Part shown: positions 7,860 to 16,605 of the stretch, one piece after another
How positions within the stretch are numbered: position 1 is the stretch's first letter
Layout of the letters: each line of letters opens with the position of its first letter
Assembly: GCF_018619435.1 (NCBI RefSeq)
Contig: NZ_JAHFZF010000011.1
Location: forward strand, 1 to 64,000
Direction of reading: 5' to 3'
Origin: Rhodoferax sp. U11-2br
Lineage (GTDB): Bacteria; Pseudomonadota; Gammaproteobacteria; Burkholderiales; Burkholderiaceae_C
Length of the DNA: 64,000 bases
Position numbers and translations under genes: made by a program
The notes under the pieces: model-generated
The model's database searches: none
Seen by the model: the letters and a program-made list of their open reading frames with translations, nothing else
What the model was told of the DNA's origin: nothing

Positions 7860-10800
7860 TTATATGGACTTGGTGGAGGACGGGTTGGAGCAGTCCACCA
7901 CCAAAACAGCGATTTTGCGTTTCAGTGCCTCGGGCAGGGTGGCTATCAGGCGTTGCTGCAACTCCTGCGGTGTTTTGGGTTTGTTGCCACCGTCACCTGC
8001 CGCGGGCATCAGCTTTCCAGAGAACCAGAAAACCAGGTAGATGCCGTAGCCGTCGCTGGCGGATTCGCGGGCATACTTGGCAATCAGCTGGCTGCCAATC
8101 GCTTTCCACAAGTCAGGGTGTGTTTCCCGCTTGACTTCGATCGGGACGTGGTGGGGTGACGCAATCACCTTGATGTCGGCCCGTTTGTCGTCGGCGTAAT
8201 TGCCTTCCCGTTCAGCCGCCACGCCCACGGTGGCAAGCCGCTGCTTCAGATCGGACAACAGCGCATCGCGGCAGTCGTTTTCAAGTTTGGGTTCGTCGTT
8301 GGCCCAATATTGCCGGTAGTCATTGGTGCTGCCGTTGCGGATTTCGCTGGCCAGCTGTGTCAGATGGTCCAGCGTCAGCGCCCACAGATCGGCCGCACTG
8401 GCGGGTTGCAAATTCGCCAGCGTGTTGCAGACCTGTTTCACCGTGGCAGGCTGGAACAGCGCCTTGCGCCGTGAAATGCGCTGGTCATAGAGGGCGCGCT
8501 TGAAGGTGTCGTGCCACTGCTTCAATTCTGGGCGTCGCTGAAAATCGATCAGCGCTTGCGTAGCGGCATCCTCTGGCGTGTTCGCTAGAGATTGAATGAG
8601 ATGGCCAACGTAACTGCCGATTTCCGTCTCGGCTGTAAATTCGTATATGCCAGATCGGGGGACTTCAGGACTGCATTTTGGTCCTAGCAAACCAACCAAG
8701 AAAATTTGGGCAGAAGGGGGCAAATTAACGCCGAGGCTCCTCTCGCCACGCCGTTGATAGAAGAAGTTGAACACATGGTGGATACGTGTCTGGTTGTTAC
8801 CGACATACCTGCGCATAGGTTCTAGGTAAGTGTCTGAATCCAATTGCAGACCTGTCGCCAACCAATAAACATGTTGCCCGACATCCAGCGTTTTGTTGGC
8901 CAGTTTGGTGGCAGTCAGAAGTCGCATGACGTCCTGTGTGAGATCACGCATGGCAGCCAGAATCAACGTCTGCAATGTCGGCAGCAGCGCCTTGTAGGCT
9001 TTTGTAGGAAAGTCCATCAACAGTGGCAAGGTGATTTGTTGTGCCACTGCGGCATAGTCTGCGCTGTGAGCCAAGGCGCTGGGACCGTTGACATGTTCGT
9101 TCTTGGCTGCAATTTGAGCCTGGATGTACTTCAACATCACCTTGGCCACCACACTGACCTGCTCGGTCAATAAACGCTTGAACCAACTTGGTGTTTCACC
9201 AGACAGGTTTGTCAACTGAAAAGCCACCACGGTTTCGAGAGTCTTGGCAGACAAGTCCAAGGTGGTTGCCGGGTCTTCTGCCTCACGCAAGACCATGGCC
9301 GCCACACAAGGGGTGGCGAGGTGGTAGCGCCGACTCTCACCTGCAAGAGCAATGATGTCATCGGCTGAAGGCAGGTCTTCTCTGAAAAGGCATTGGCGCA
9401 AACCATGCAGAGCCAGTCGCACCCATTCGGGGTCTTGGTTGAGCAGCTTCAGCAGACGATCTTCTGGCGTAGCTTGGTTGTTTGATCGGAAGTTGTTGAG
9501 ATAGGCATTTGCCACCTCTACCAACGCGCCAAGATGTGCCGGGCCAGTTTCAAACTCAGGCAGGTGTTTTTGGAAAAAAGTTGTTTTTTCGCGTTGTCTC
9601 TGTGCCAGCTTTTCTTTGACTTCATTTTGCTGAGTCTGATAACCGGGGTAAGGTTCTGGCGGCGCACGGCGGTGTTCCAAAACAACTTCCACCCATTGGG
9701 CATCAGCAGGATACAAAGTTTTCCAGTTGCGGAGCAACGCAGTTCCCGCGTCTTTGTCGCCAGCCTGTTCTACCAAACGAATGGCGTTAAAAATCAGCTG
9801 ATGACGCCAATCATCATTTGTGGTTTTTTCAGCCAACGATAGATACCAGTTCTGGCCATCTGCAGATGTGGCAGCACCATGAAACATCGCGTTGATGCGC
9901 CACCAGCCGAGTCCTGTGTCCAGGTTCTCTTGGGTCTGTCTGCCCAAGCCATACTCGAAAAGAGCTTTGTAAACGGCTGGACGTGCCTCCAGCCACTGTT
10001 TAACAAAGGCTGCGTGTTCGGGTTGTAAACGGTTATCGAAGTGCTCACCCAAACTCAGTCCGAGCCAGCGATACAGGCGTGCTACATCAATGTTCTCTCC
10101 GTGCTGGGAAATCCCCTGAACCAGCAGATCACCTATTAGTTCGGTGACATCGAATGGGTCATATTCATCTTTAAGCTGGTAGTTGGTTAACACTAGGGCA
10201 TCTAATGATGTTGCTACTTCACTTTTTGCAGTCAGTCGTTTTGGCAGATCATGCCAAAACATCCGATAGACCCCTAAAAAATTCTCGGTTTTGGGATGCT
10301 GGAAATAGCGCCAAATCTCTGAGGGTGAAATATGGCTTGGATAGAGGGCATCCAGCAGTGTGCCCAGAAGTTCATCCTGCAGGTCTTCAACCTCATTGTT
10401 GTGAATGTCTGCCAAAAGCAGAGCTAGCTTGGAATAGTTTTTGTCGTGACGTGTACCAGCCACAAGAGCGTCAAGGGCGGTTGTCCGCAAGCCGGATTGG
10501 TAGCTCTTGTCACGGACCACCTGTTCCAACAGGGGGGCCAATGCTGGTATGGGCTGACCATGCTTTATGGCATCCAAAACACAATCCAGCAAAGCCTGAT
10601 GTGCCTGACTGCGCTCCGGGGATTGCAGCAGCGCCCTGAAGTCGCCCTCCATGTCCGGCGTGGCCAAGGCGCCAAAAGGGTGGCTGGCCCAGTTCTGGCG
10701 GCGAAAGGATGAATCCTGCGTGGCTTCGTGTTGCAGGGCCGCCAGCACGGCCAGTTTCTCGATGTGGCTGAAGGCACGAACATCGCCATTGAGCACCACA

Positions 10801-11963
10801 CCCAGCGGGTCGTGGCTGATCAGCACGCGGCGCAGGCTGGGTGGTGCCACAGCCGCCAGCCAGGCATGCAGGCCACGCAGTTCCGGCACCAGACCACCAT
10901 CTTGGCCCAACATCAGCGCCAGCACGCGGTTGACAGGCAAGCCAGCTTGGATGCGGGAGGCCAGGTAGTGCGCCCCCAGGTACTCGGCCACAGTGCGGTG
11001 AACGGGCCGGAAGTCGCCAGTCCCGTCACCCCGAAACAATCGCGTATGCAAGACAAAGCGGCATGTGGGCAGATCGGGGGCAGAGTCAGTGTTTTTCAGA
11101 TCGGGCAAGGCCACCACGCCTGAACGTGGTTCACTTTGCCGCTGCAAGGCGATGCTGCCACTGGCCGACAACAACATGACCGCGCACAAATACCCTGCAG
11201 CCAACAGCGTCTGATCATCCGGCGGGGTGCTGTCGCGGCTATTGGCCAAGTGTTCTTCGTTGAATTCACGCACCAGCTGCGCGCAGGCCATTTCATAGGT
11301 GCTTGTCTTGCTGTCAGGCCACTTGTTGTTATTGGCGTTAAGGGCCTTAACCAGCAAACGCAGAGTCTGCGGGTTGTTCAGCAAGCCTTCCAGATCATGA
11401 TGGGCGGCCTCTTGCATGAAAGTTTCGGCGTGGGCTTCGGTGTAGCCCTGCCAGTGTGCAACCAGTGCTACCGATTGCGCGTGAGTCAACACGGTCAGAT
11501 GCAACTCTGCAAAGTTGGCGTCTCCGACCAGTCGCCCCAGGGCAGCAGCGTCCGCATTGCCGCGCCAATCGGCCTCGCGGCAGGAGATGCGAAATTTCGG
11601 TGTGCCAAGTTGCTGCAGCTGTTGACGAATACTCCCCAGTGGCGTCGCGCCGGATGCGCTGCCTGCGGTGACTTCATCCAGCCCATCAATGAACAGCGGC
11701 TCCTGCCAGCCATCGGACAAACCCATCTCCACAAAATCACGCGCACCAACATAGGTGCCGCCTTCGCTGCAGCTGAGGGAGGCAAACACGTCCGATTTCC
11801 CCGCACCCGGGTCAGCCAGCAGCACCCAGGCTCGCACATCACGGTAGCGGCTCAAAGGCTGGGGGGCGCTTAACTGCCCGTCTTTGTCACGGGCGCAGGC
11901 TTCGCGCACCAGTGGCAGACGGTCTTGGGCGGGGTAGTGACGCGTATTCACACCAAAGCTCAC
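7860..11963 (-). CDS. NACHT-like STAND NTPase with C-terminal PD-(D/E)xK nuclease-like domain
   Basis: 1367 residues from a GTG start overlapping the stop of the upstream AAA_14 gene (GTGA). The P-loop NTPase starts almost at the N-terminus: Walker A ADPGAGKSD (about 50-58), Walker B LFIDGLDEV (90-98), sensor-like FRISCREADWRG (about 124-135). About 1000 helix-rich residues follow, the position of the sensor in STAND proteins. The C-terminus (about 1235-1330) has KLENDCRDAL, RADIKV, PIEVKRE and SQLIAKYA, matching the E...D...ExK plus QxxxxY layout of PD-(D/E)xK nucleases. Many NACHT proteins are antiphage; that role here is inferred. The central part is less GC-rich than the neighbours, suggesting transfer. 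Confidence 0.78.
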   Translation of the reverse strand: MSFGVNTRHYPAQDRLPLVREACARDKDGQLSAPQPLSRYRDVRAWVLLADPGAGKSDVFASLSCSEGGTYVGARDFVEMGLSDGWQEPLFIDGLDEVTAGSASGATPLGSIRQQLQQLGTPKFRISCREADWRGNADAAALGRLVGDANFAELHLTVLTHAQSVALVAHWQGYTEAHAETFMQEAAHHDLEGLLNNPQTLRLLVKALNANNNKWPDSKTSTYEMACAQLVREFNEEHLANSRDSTPPDDQTLLAAGYLCAVMLLSASGSIALQRQSEPRSGVVALPDLKNTDSAPDLPTCRFVLHTRLFRGDGTGDFRPVHRTVAEYLGAHYLASRIQAGLPVNRVLALMLGQDGGLVPELRGLHAWLAAVAPPSLRRVLISHDPLGVVLNGDVRAFSHIEKLAVLAALQHEATQDSSFRRQNWASHPFGALATPDMEGDFRALLQSPERSQAHQALLDCVLDAIKHGQPIPALAPLLEQVVRDKSYQSGLRTTALDALVAGTRHDKNYSKLALLLADIHNNEVEDLQDELLGTLLDALYPSHISPSEIWRYFQHPKTENFLGVYRMFWHDLPKRLTAKSEVATSLDALVLTNYQLKDEYDPFDVTELIGDLLVQGISQHGENIDVARLYRWLGLSLGEHFDNRLQPEHAAFVKQWLEARPAVYKALFEYGLGRQTQENLDTGLGWWRINAMFHGAATSADGQNWYLSLAEKTTNDDWRHQLIFNAIRLVEQAGDKDAGTALLRNWKTLYPADAQWVEVVLEHRRAPPEPYPGYQTQQNEVKEKLAQRQREKTTFFQKHLPEFETGPAHLGALVEVANAYLNNFRSNNQATPEDRLLKLLNQDPEWVRLALHGLRQCLFREDLPSADDIIALAGESRRYHLATPCVAAMVLREAEDPATTLDLSAKTLETVVAFQLTNLSGETPSWFKRLLTEQVSVVAKVMLKYIQAQIAAKNEHVNGPSALAHSADYAAVAQQITLPLLMDFPTKAYKALLPTLQTLILAAMRDLTQDVMRLLTATKLANKTLDVGQHVYWLATGLQLDSDTYLEPMRRYVGNNQTRIHHVFNFFYQRRGERSLGVNLPPSAQIFLVGLLGPKCSPEVPRSGIYEFTAETEIGSYVGHLIQSLANTPEDAATQALIDFQRRPELKQWHDTFKRALYDQRISRRKALFQPATVKQVCNTLANLQPASAADLWALTLDHLTQLASEIRNGSTNDYRQYWANDEPKLENDCRDALLSDLKQRLATVGVAAEREGNYADDKRADIKVIASPHHVPIEVKRETHPDLWKAIGSQLIAKYARESASDGYGIYLVFWFSGKLMPAAGDGGNKPKTPQELQQRLIATLPEALKRKIAVLVVDCSNPSSTKSI

Positions 11964-13222
11964 GGCGTATCAAGCCAATGGGCCAGCGGGTAAGACAAAA
12001 ACTCCGTCAAATCCACCCCGCCCGCGCCCACCAACAAGCGTTTGCAGTGAGGGTGTTGTTTGCAGAATTCCTCCAGTCCACGGAGCTGGCCTGTAGCGGC
12101 GGCACTTTTGACCTCAATGGCGGTCATACGCACAGCGTCGGTTATGACAAAGTCCACCTCGTGGGGGCTTTCGCGCCAATAGCTGATGTCTTCATAACTT
12201 TCAGCGGTGTTCCACAGATGGGCGCCCACGGCACTCTCCACCAGCCGACCCCAGTAGCTGCGGTCAGCTTGTGCCTGAGCCAGGGTGTAGGGCGTGGCGC
12301 TGGACATCAGCGCGGTGTTGAGCACGTTGAATTTGGGCGCCGAGGCGCGTTTGCGTGCGGCACCCACATGGTATTTGTGCAGACCGGTGAGCAGGCCCGC
12401 GTTGCTCAGCAGGGTGAGGTAGCCCGCCAAGGTGGTCTCGTTGCCAGCGTCCTGCAACTGGCCTTTGACCTTGCCCAAAGCCAGCAGTTGGCCGGAATAG
12501 CTGGCGCCCAGTTCAAACAGCTGCTTGAGCAACGCCGGTTTGTCCACGCGGGTCATTTGCAGAATGTCAGTGTCTATGCTGGGCTGCACTAGGCTGGCCA
12601 GTACATAGTTGCGCCAACGAGCTTCGTCGCGAATGAGCCGGGCGGCACCGGGGTAACCACCAAAGTAGATGTATTCGTTGAGCGTGAAGTCAAAGGCCTG
12701 GTGCATTTCCAAGTACGACCAGTGCATGACCCGGATCAGTTCGTAACGTCCGGCCAGGCTTTCTGTCAGGCCCTTTTGGAGCAGCAATGGCGAGCTGCCG
12801 AGCAGAATCACATGCATGTCCAGGCCCTGGGCACGGTCAGCATCCCACAGGCCTTTGATGGTGTCTGACCAGCGCGGCACTTTCTGGATCTCGTCCAGAA
12901 CAAAGGCAAAAGTCTGCTGCGGGCGGGTCTGTTGCAATGTCTTGAACTGTTGCCGGGCTTCTTGCCAGCGGCGGATCAACCAGGCGGCATCACGGGGCGC
13001 ACCATCGACTTCGCTGAATGGCGAGCTGAAGTCGCTGTATGTGAAAGGTCGGGCTTCGGCGGGTTGGTCCACCGCCACAAAATAATGGGTGCAGCCCGCC
13101 AGGGCCTGACGCACCAAGGTGGTTTTGCCCACTTGCCGTGGCCCGGTCACAATCGTGATGAATTGTGGTGCTTCCTGCAGTCGACTCTGCAAGATGTAAA
13201 CCTGGGAACGCTGGAACGTCAT
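11960..13222 (-). CDS. AAA_14/DUF4143 ATPase
   Basis: 420 residues. Walker A TGPRQVGKTT (about 26-35), Walker B FVLDEIQKVP (about 107-116) and a sensor strand HVILLGSSPLLL define the AAA_14 domain. The C-terminal half is DUF4143, ending in HEVDFVITDAVRMTAIEVKSA, a nuclease-fold-like E...D...ExK strand arrangement. These ATPases are widespread and scattered among genomes; their function is largely unknown. It is first in a two-gene operon and its stop overlaps the GTG of the NACHT gene. A perfect 16-base palindrome sits directly upstream of its start, suggesting tight control. Confidence 0.88.
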   Translation of the reverse strand: MTFQRSQVYILQSRLQEAPQFITIVTGPRQVGKTTLVRQALAGCTHYFVAVDQPAEARPFTYSDFSSPFSEVDGAPRDAAWLIRRWQEARQQFKTLQQTRPQQTFAFVLDEIQKVPRWSDTIKGLWDADRAQGLDMHVILLGSSPLLLQKGLTESLAGRYELIRVMHWSYLEMHQAFDFTLNEYIYFGGYPGAARLIRDEARWRNYVLASLVQPSIDTDILQMTRVDKPALLKQLFELGASYSGQLLALGKVKGQLQDAGNETTLAGYLTLLSNAGLLTGLHKYHVGAARKRASAPKFNVLNTALMSSATPYTLAQAQADRSYWGRLVESAVGAHLWNTAESYEDISYWRESPHEVDFVITDAVRMTAIEVKSAAATGQLRGLEEFCKQHPHCKRLLVGAGGVDLTEFLSYPLAHWLDTP

Positions 13223-13231
13223 AAAAGATAC

Positions 13232-13247
13232 TGAGTAAATTTACTCA
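13232..13247. promoter_or_regulatory. Palindromic operator candidate for the AAA_14-NACHT operon
   Basis: TGAGTAAATTTACTCA, a perfect 16-base palindrome in AT-rich DNA that ends ten bases before the ATG of the AAA_14 gene. Read on the minus strand, TTTACA upstream could serve as a -35 element, which would put the palindrome between -35 and -10. The binding protein is unknown. Confidence 0.55.
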
Positions 13248-13346
13248 CGATTGTAAATATCACCTTGATGTTGTCAAACTCGGCAACTTGAGCGTGGTTT
13301 TACGGCCTCACCAATTTGTCAATCAGCCCTTTCTAAAATTGTCGTT

Positions 13347-14045
13347 ATGAACCTCTTGGCCCTGGACACCAGTACCGAACAGATGTCGATCGCTGTGCAG
13401 CGCGCTGGTGTGTCCACGCCCTGGCAGCACAGTGCCGCCGGTGGCGCCCACAGCTCCACCCACCTGATTCCCGAGATTCAACAGCTGCTGGCGCAGGCGG
13501 ATCTCTCGTTTGCCCAACTTGACGCCATCGTGTTTGGCGCTGGGCCGGGCTCGTTCACCGGGCTGCGCACCGCCTGTTCGGTGGCGCAGGGCCTGGCTTT
13601 TGGGGCGGATCTGCCGGTGCTGCCGGTGGACACGCTGCTGGCTGTGGCCGAAGAAGCGCGTTGGCAGCTGTCGGGTGCGAGCGGCTTGGTGGTCACCAGC
13701 CTGCTCGACGCACGCATGGACGAGCTGTACACCGCCAGCTACATCTTTGAGAGTGATGTATGGCGACAGATCAAGGGCTGCAGCCTGATCAAGCCTGAGA
13801 GCCTGGGCTGGGATGGCGTGGGTGTGCTGGCGGGTAATGGGTTTGCCGCCTATGGTGCACGCCTGCCCGACGGCCCCGGTCTGCGCCTGCTGGCCTTGCC
13901 CACCGCAACGGCCATGCTGCGGCTGGCGCCGGCCTTGCTAGCCGCTGGCGGCGCGGTGCCAGCGGCGCAGGCGCTGCCCACCTACATCCGCGACAAGGTG
14001 GCGCAGACCACGCTGGAACGCGCGGCCGCCAAGTCTGCCGCCTGA
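13347..14045 (+). CDS. tsaB: tRNA t6A biosynthesis protein TsaB
   Basis: 232 residues. MNLLALDTSTEQMSIAV is the ASKHA-fold phosphate-1 motif and VFGAGPGSFTGLRTACSVAQGLA is the conserved central helix region. TsaB is the non-catalytic partner that scaffolds TsaD and TsaE for N6-threonylcarbamoylation of A37 in ANN-decoding tRNAs. It is followed eight bases later by rimI, the common arrangement. It starts the conserved block next to the NACHT insertion, so 13223-13346 is the island junction on this side. Confidence 0.95.
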   Translation: MNLLALDTSTEQMSIAVQRAGVSTPWQHSAAGGAHSSTHLIPEIQQLLAQADLSFAQLDAIVFGAGPGSFTGLRTACSVAQGLAFGADLPVLPVDTLLAVAEEARWQLSGASGLVVTSLLDARMDELYTASYIFESDVWRQIKGCSLIKPESLGWDGVGVLAGNGFAAYGARLPDGPGLRLLALPTATAMLRLAPALLAAGGAVPAAQALPTYIRDKVAQTTLERAAAKSAA

Positions 14046-14053
14046 CCCCCGCC

Positions 14054-14533
14054 ATGAACGCCCAACTGCAGCCTGTGGAAGTGCGCTTTGAGCCGATGCG
14101 TGAGGCCGACCTCGACGCGGTGCTGGCAGTGGAGCAACTGGCCTACAGCCACCCCTGGCAGCGGCGCCACTTTGCCGACTGCCTGGCCGGGGGTTACCAG
14201 GCGCAGCTGCTGCTGGCGGGCGACACCCTGCTGGGCTACTTTGTCGCCATGCAAGGTTTTGAAGAGGTGCATCTGCTCAACCTGGCGGTGGCGCCCGGCC
14301 ACCAGCGCCAGGGCTGGGCCAAGGTGATGCTCGACGCGCTGGTGTTGTGGGCGCGTGGCCAGGGCCTGCAATGGGTCTGGCTGGAGGCGCGCGCCAGCAA
14401 CACCCGCGCGGTGCAGGTTTACAAGGCGCACGGCTTTCGTTATGTGGGCCTGCGCAAACAGTATTACCCGGCGGAACTCGGCCAGCGTGAAGACGCGCTG
14501 GTGATGAGCCTCAAGCTCGACAACACGCCATGA
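14054..14533 (+). CDS. rimI: Ribosomal protein bS18 N-terminal alanine acetyltransferase
   Basis: 159 residues, GNAT fold. The acetyl-CoA loop appears as LAVAPGHQRQGWAKVML (R/Q-x-x-G-x-G/A type) and WLEARASNTRAVQVYKAHGFRYVGLRKQYY is the typical RimI C-terminal motif. It acetylates the N-terminal alanine of ribosomal protein S18. It is encoded eight bases after tsaB and 45 bases before the glycosylase gene. Confidence 0.95.
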   Translation: MNAQLQPVEVRFEPMREADLDAVLAVEQLAYSHPWQRRHFADCLAGGYQAQLLLAGDTLLGYFVAMQGFEEVHLLNLAVAPGHQRQGWAKVMLDALVLWARGQGLQWVWLEARASNTRAVQVYKAHGFRYVGLRKQYYPAELGQREDALVMSLKLDNTP

Positions 14534-14578
14534 GGGCCGGGCCACAGCCAGGTCGGCCCAGTCGGTGAAAATCAGCCC

Positions 14579-15574
14579 ATGAGCCTAGACCTTGATACCC
14601 GCCAACGCGCCATGCTGGCCGAAATGGGGGTGCACGTCTGGTGGCCCGACAACACGGCCCCCGATGAGGTGCTGGCCCAGGCGGCCGCAGCCGATTTACA
14701 GGCCGACAGCGACCGCCACCATGATCTGGAAAATGCAGCACCCAGCCCAGACAGTGAAAGGGCTGGAGGCCAAATTCACCCACAAGCTGCGGCACCACAG
14801 CCGAGCAGCGCCCGGTCTGCGCCGCCTGCCGCGACGGCGCCACCCGCAGCGCCCGAACACCCGGCCAATCAGCGACCAACACCCCCCGCCCGAGCGCGCC
14901 AGGCCCCGAGCGGACCCGCACCCACCGCGCTGACCCCGCTGCCGCCCGGCATCGAGACCATGGACTGGCCCACCCTGCAGGCCACGGTGGTCGCCTGCCA
15001 GGCCTGCGCCATGTGCCTGGGCCGACGTGGCCCGGTGCTGGCCGCCCCGCCAGACAGCCTGCGGGCCGACTGGCTGGTGCTCGGTGAACCACCTGATGAC
15101 GCACAAGAGCGCGCTGGCGAACCCTTTGTGGACGACGCGGGCCTGTTACTCGACAACATGCTCAAGGCGGTGGGGGTGCAACGCCACCAAACAGGCCTAG
15201 CCGAAGAGAACAACCCGGCCCAGACCGCCTACCTGAGCCTGGTGCTCAAATGCCGCCCGGTGGTGCCCACCACACCCGACACGCAGGCGCTGGCCGACTG
15301 CGCGCATTACCTGCGCCGCGAAATCGCGCTGGTACAGCCCAAGGTGATTTTGGCCATGGGTCGGCTGGCGATGCAGGTGCTGCTGAGCCAGGACCACCCG
15401 CAAGGCCTCAAACTGCCACTGGGCAAGTTGCGCGGCCAGGTCTGGCATTACCAGGGCGTGCCGGTGGTGGTGACCTACCCACCCGCCTACCTGCTGCGTA
15501 ACCCGCTGGACAAAGCCCGCGCCTGGGAGGATTTGTGCCTGGCGGCCGAGGTGGCACAGGCCCCAAGCCGCTGA
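14579..15574 (+). CDS. Uracil-DNA glycosylase family 4-like protein with altered motifs
   Basis: 331 residues. The Pro/Ala-rich first ~135 residues are variable; the C-terminal ~200 form the glycosylase superfamily domain. Four cysteines (VACQACAMC, LKCRPVV, LADCAHYL) are spaced as for the family-4 [4Fe-4S] cluster. The active-site blocks are unusual: motif 1 reads GEPPDDAQERAGEPF where family 4 normally has GEAPG-x2-ED, and motif 2 reads TYPPAYLLRNP where a histidine (HPxY) is usual. Activity is therefore uncertain. A palindromic repeat copy (14742-14776) lies in the variable linker. A hairpin at the stop faces the convergent CDF gene. Confidence 0.82.
   Translation: MSLDLDTRQRAMLAEMGVHVWWPDNTAPDEVLAQAAAADLQADSDRHHDLENAAPSPDSERAGGQIHPQAAAPQPSSARSAPPAATAPPAAPEHPANQRPTPPARARQAPSGPAPTALTPLPPGIETMDWPTLQATVVACQACAMCLGRRGPVLAAPPDSLRADWLVLGEPPDDAQERAGEPFVDDAGLLLDNMLKAVGVQRHQTGLAEENNPAQTAYLSLVLKCRPVVPTTPDTQALADCAHYLRREIALVQPKVILAMGRLAMQVLLSQDHPQGLKLPLGKLRGQVWHYQGVPVVVTYPPAYLLRNPLDKARAWEDLCLAAEVAQAPSR
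14742..14776 (+). repeat. Palindromic repeat copy inside the glycosylase gene
   Basis: CCAGCCC at 14742-14748 pairs with GGGCTGG at 14760-14766, followed by AGGCCAAATT, the same right end as the intergenic copies (AAGGGCTAGAGACCAAAAT at 17502). It encodes part of the variable linker (SPDSERAGGQI) and keeps the frame open. Confidence 0.55.
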
Positions 15575-15588
15575 GGCCCCAGCCTCAG
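15571..15588. terminator. Hairpin shared by the glycosylase and CDF genes
   Basis: CTGAGGC, four bases, GCCTCAG: a seven-base perfect stem that spans both convergent stop codons. No T-run follows. Confidence 0.45.
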
Positions 15589-16535
15589 TTTCCGGGTGCC
15601 TGGGTGTGGTCCAGGTCCGGGCGGTGGTAGGGGTCGACGTGGGTCAGCAGGTGCAACACGCGGTGGTGCTGCATCACGCGCTGCTGCGCGGCCACGGTGA
15701 TGTCGTGCGCCTGCTCCACCGTCAGGGTGGCAAGCACCTCCAGATGCGCGTCCACCACAATCATGTCGCCCATCATGCGGGTACGGATGTCGTGCACACC
15801 ACTCACACCGGGGGTTTGCTGCAGGGTCTGGCGGATGGCCTGCAGCTCGGCGTCGTCCACCGCGCGGTCCATCAGGTCGTGCAAGGCGGTCCAGCCAAAA
15901 CTCCAGCCCATGCGCGTGACCATGAAACCCACCAGCGCCGCCGCAATCGGGTCAAAAATCGGGTAACCGGCCAGGTTGCCGATGATGCCCACCCCCACCA
16001 CCAGGGAGGACGCCGCATCCGAGCGGGCATGCCAGGCATTGGCCACCAGCATGCTGCTTTTGACCTTTTTAGCCACCAGCAACATGTAGCGAAACAGCAG
16101 CTCCTTGGCCGTGAGTGCACCCAGCGCCACCCACAGTGCGCCGATGTGCACCGTGGCAATCAACTCTGGGTTTTGCAACTTGCTGGCCGCCGACCACAAC
16201 ATGCCCAGCCCCACCACCAACAGCAGCAACCCGAGCACCAGGGAGGCCGCGTTCTCAAAACGCTGGTGGCCATAAGGGTGGTCGGCATCGGCCGCTTTCT
16301 GGCTGTGGTGGTTGGCAAACAACACCACAAAGTCGGCCACCAGGTCGGACAGCGAGTGCAGGCCGTCGGCCACCAAGGCCTGCGATTTGCTCAGCACCCC
16401 GGCCACGATCTGGAGCGTGCTCAACACCAGGTTGACCACAACACTGACCCAGGTGCTGCGCGAGGCCGCACGCGCGCGCTCGGCGTTGTTGTACTGGGGC
16501 AGGTCCTGAGGGTCGGAAATCGGGTCGTGTTGCAT
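15585..16535 (-). CDS. Cation diffusion facilitator family metal exporter
   Basis: 316 residues with about six membrane helices and a C-terminal cytoplasmic domain. The CDF motif [13 protein letters not shown], with HSxxD metal ligands in helix 2, is followed by the loop [16 protein letters not shown]; a second ligand set is in [13 protein letters not shown]. Family members export Zn, Fe, Co, Ni or Mn by proton antiport; the metal cannot be assigned. ATG 16535 was chosen over a longer frame to 16721 because [10 protein letters not shown] begins the conserved N-terminus and the longer version would overlap the divergent pyrF. Confidence 0.92.
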   Translation of the reverse strand: MQHDPISDPQDLPQYNNAERARAASRSTWVSVVVNLVLSTLQIVAGVLSKSQALVADGLHSLSDLVADFVVLFANHHSQKAADADHPYGHQRFENAASLVLGLLLLVVGLGMLWSAASKLQNPELIATVHIGALWVALGALTAKELLFRYMLLVAKKVKSSMLVANAWHARSDAASSLVVGVGIIGNLAGYPIFDPIAAALVGFMVTRMGWSFGWTALHDLMDRAVDDAELQAIRQTLQQTPGVSGVHDIRTRMMGDMIVVDAHLEVLATLTVEQAHDITVAAQQRVMQHHRVLHLLTHVDPYHRPDLDHTQAPGN

Positions 16536-16605
16536 GGGGCACCAAGGGGGCGAAACGTGGGGCAGTTTAGGCGCTTTGTGGCCAGGCATTCTTACAATGT
16601 CGGGC

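Noticed and set aside
7860..13222. Mobile element with defined ends around the AAA_14-NACHT pair
   Set aside because: No direct repeats, integrase, transposase or tRNA target could be seen at the edges, so only a compositional island is claimed.
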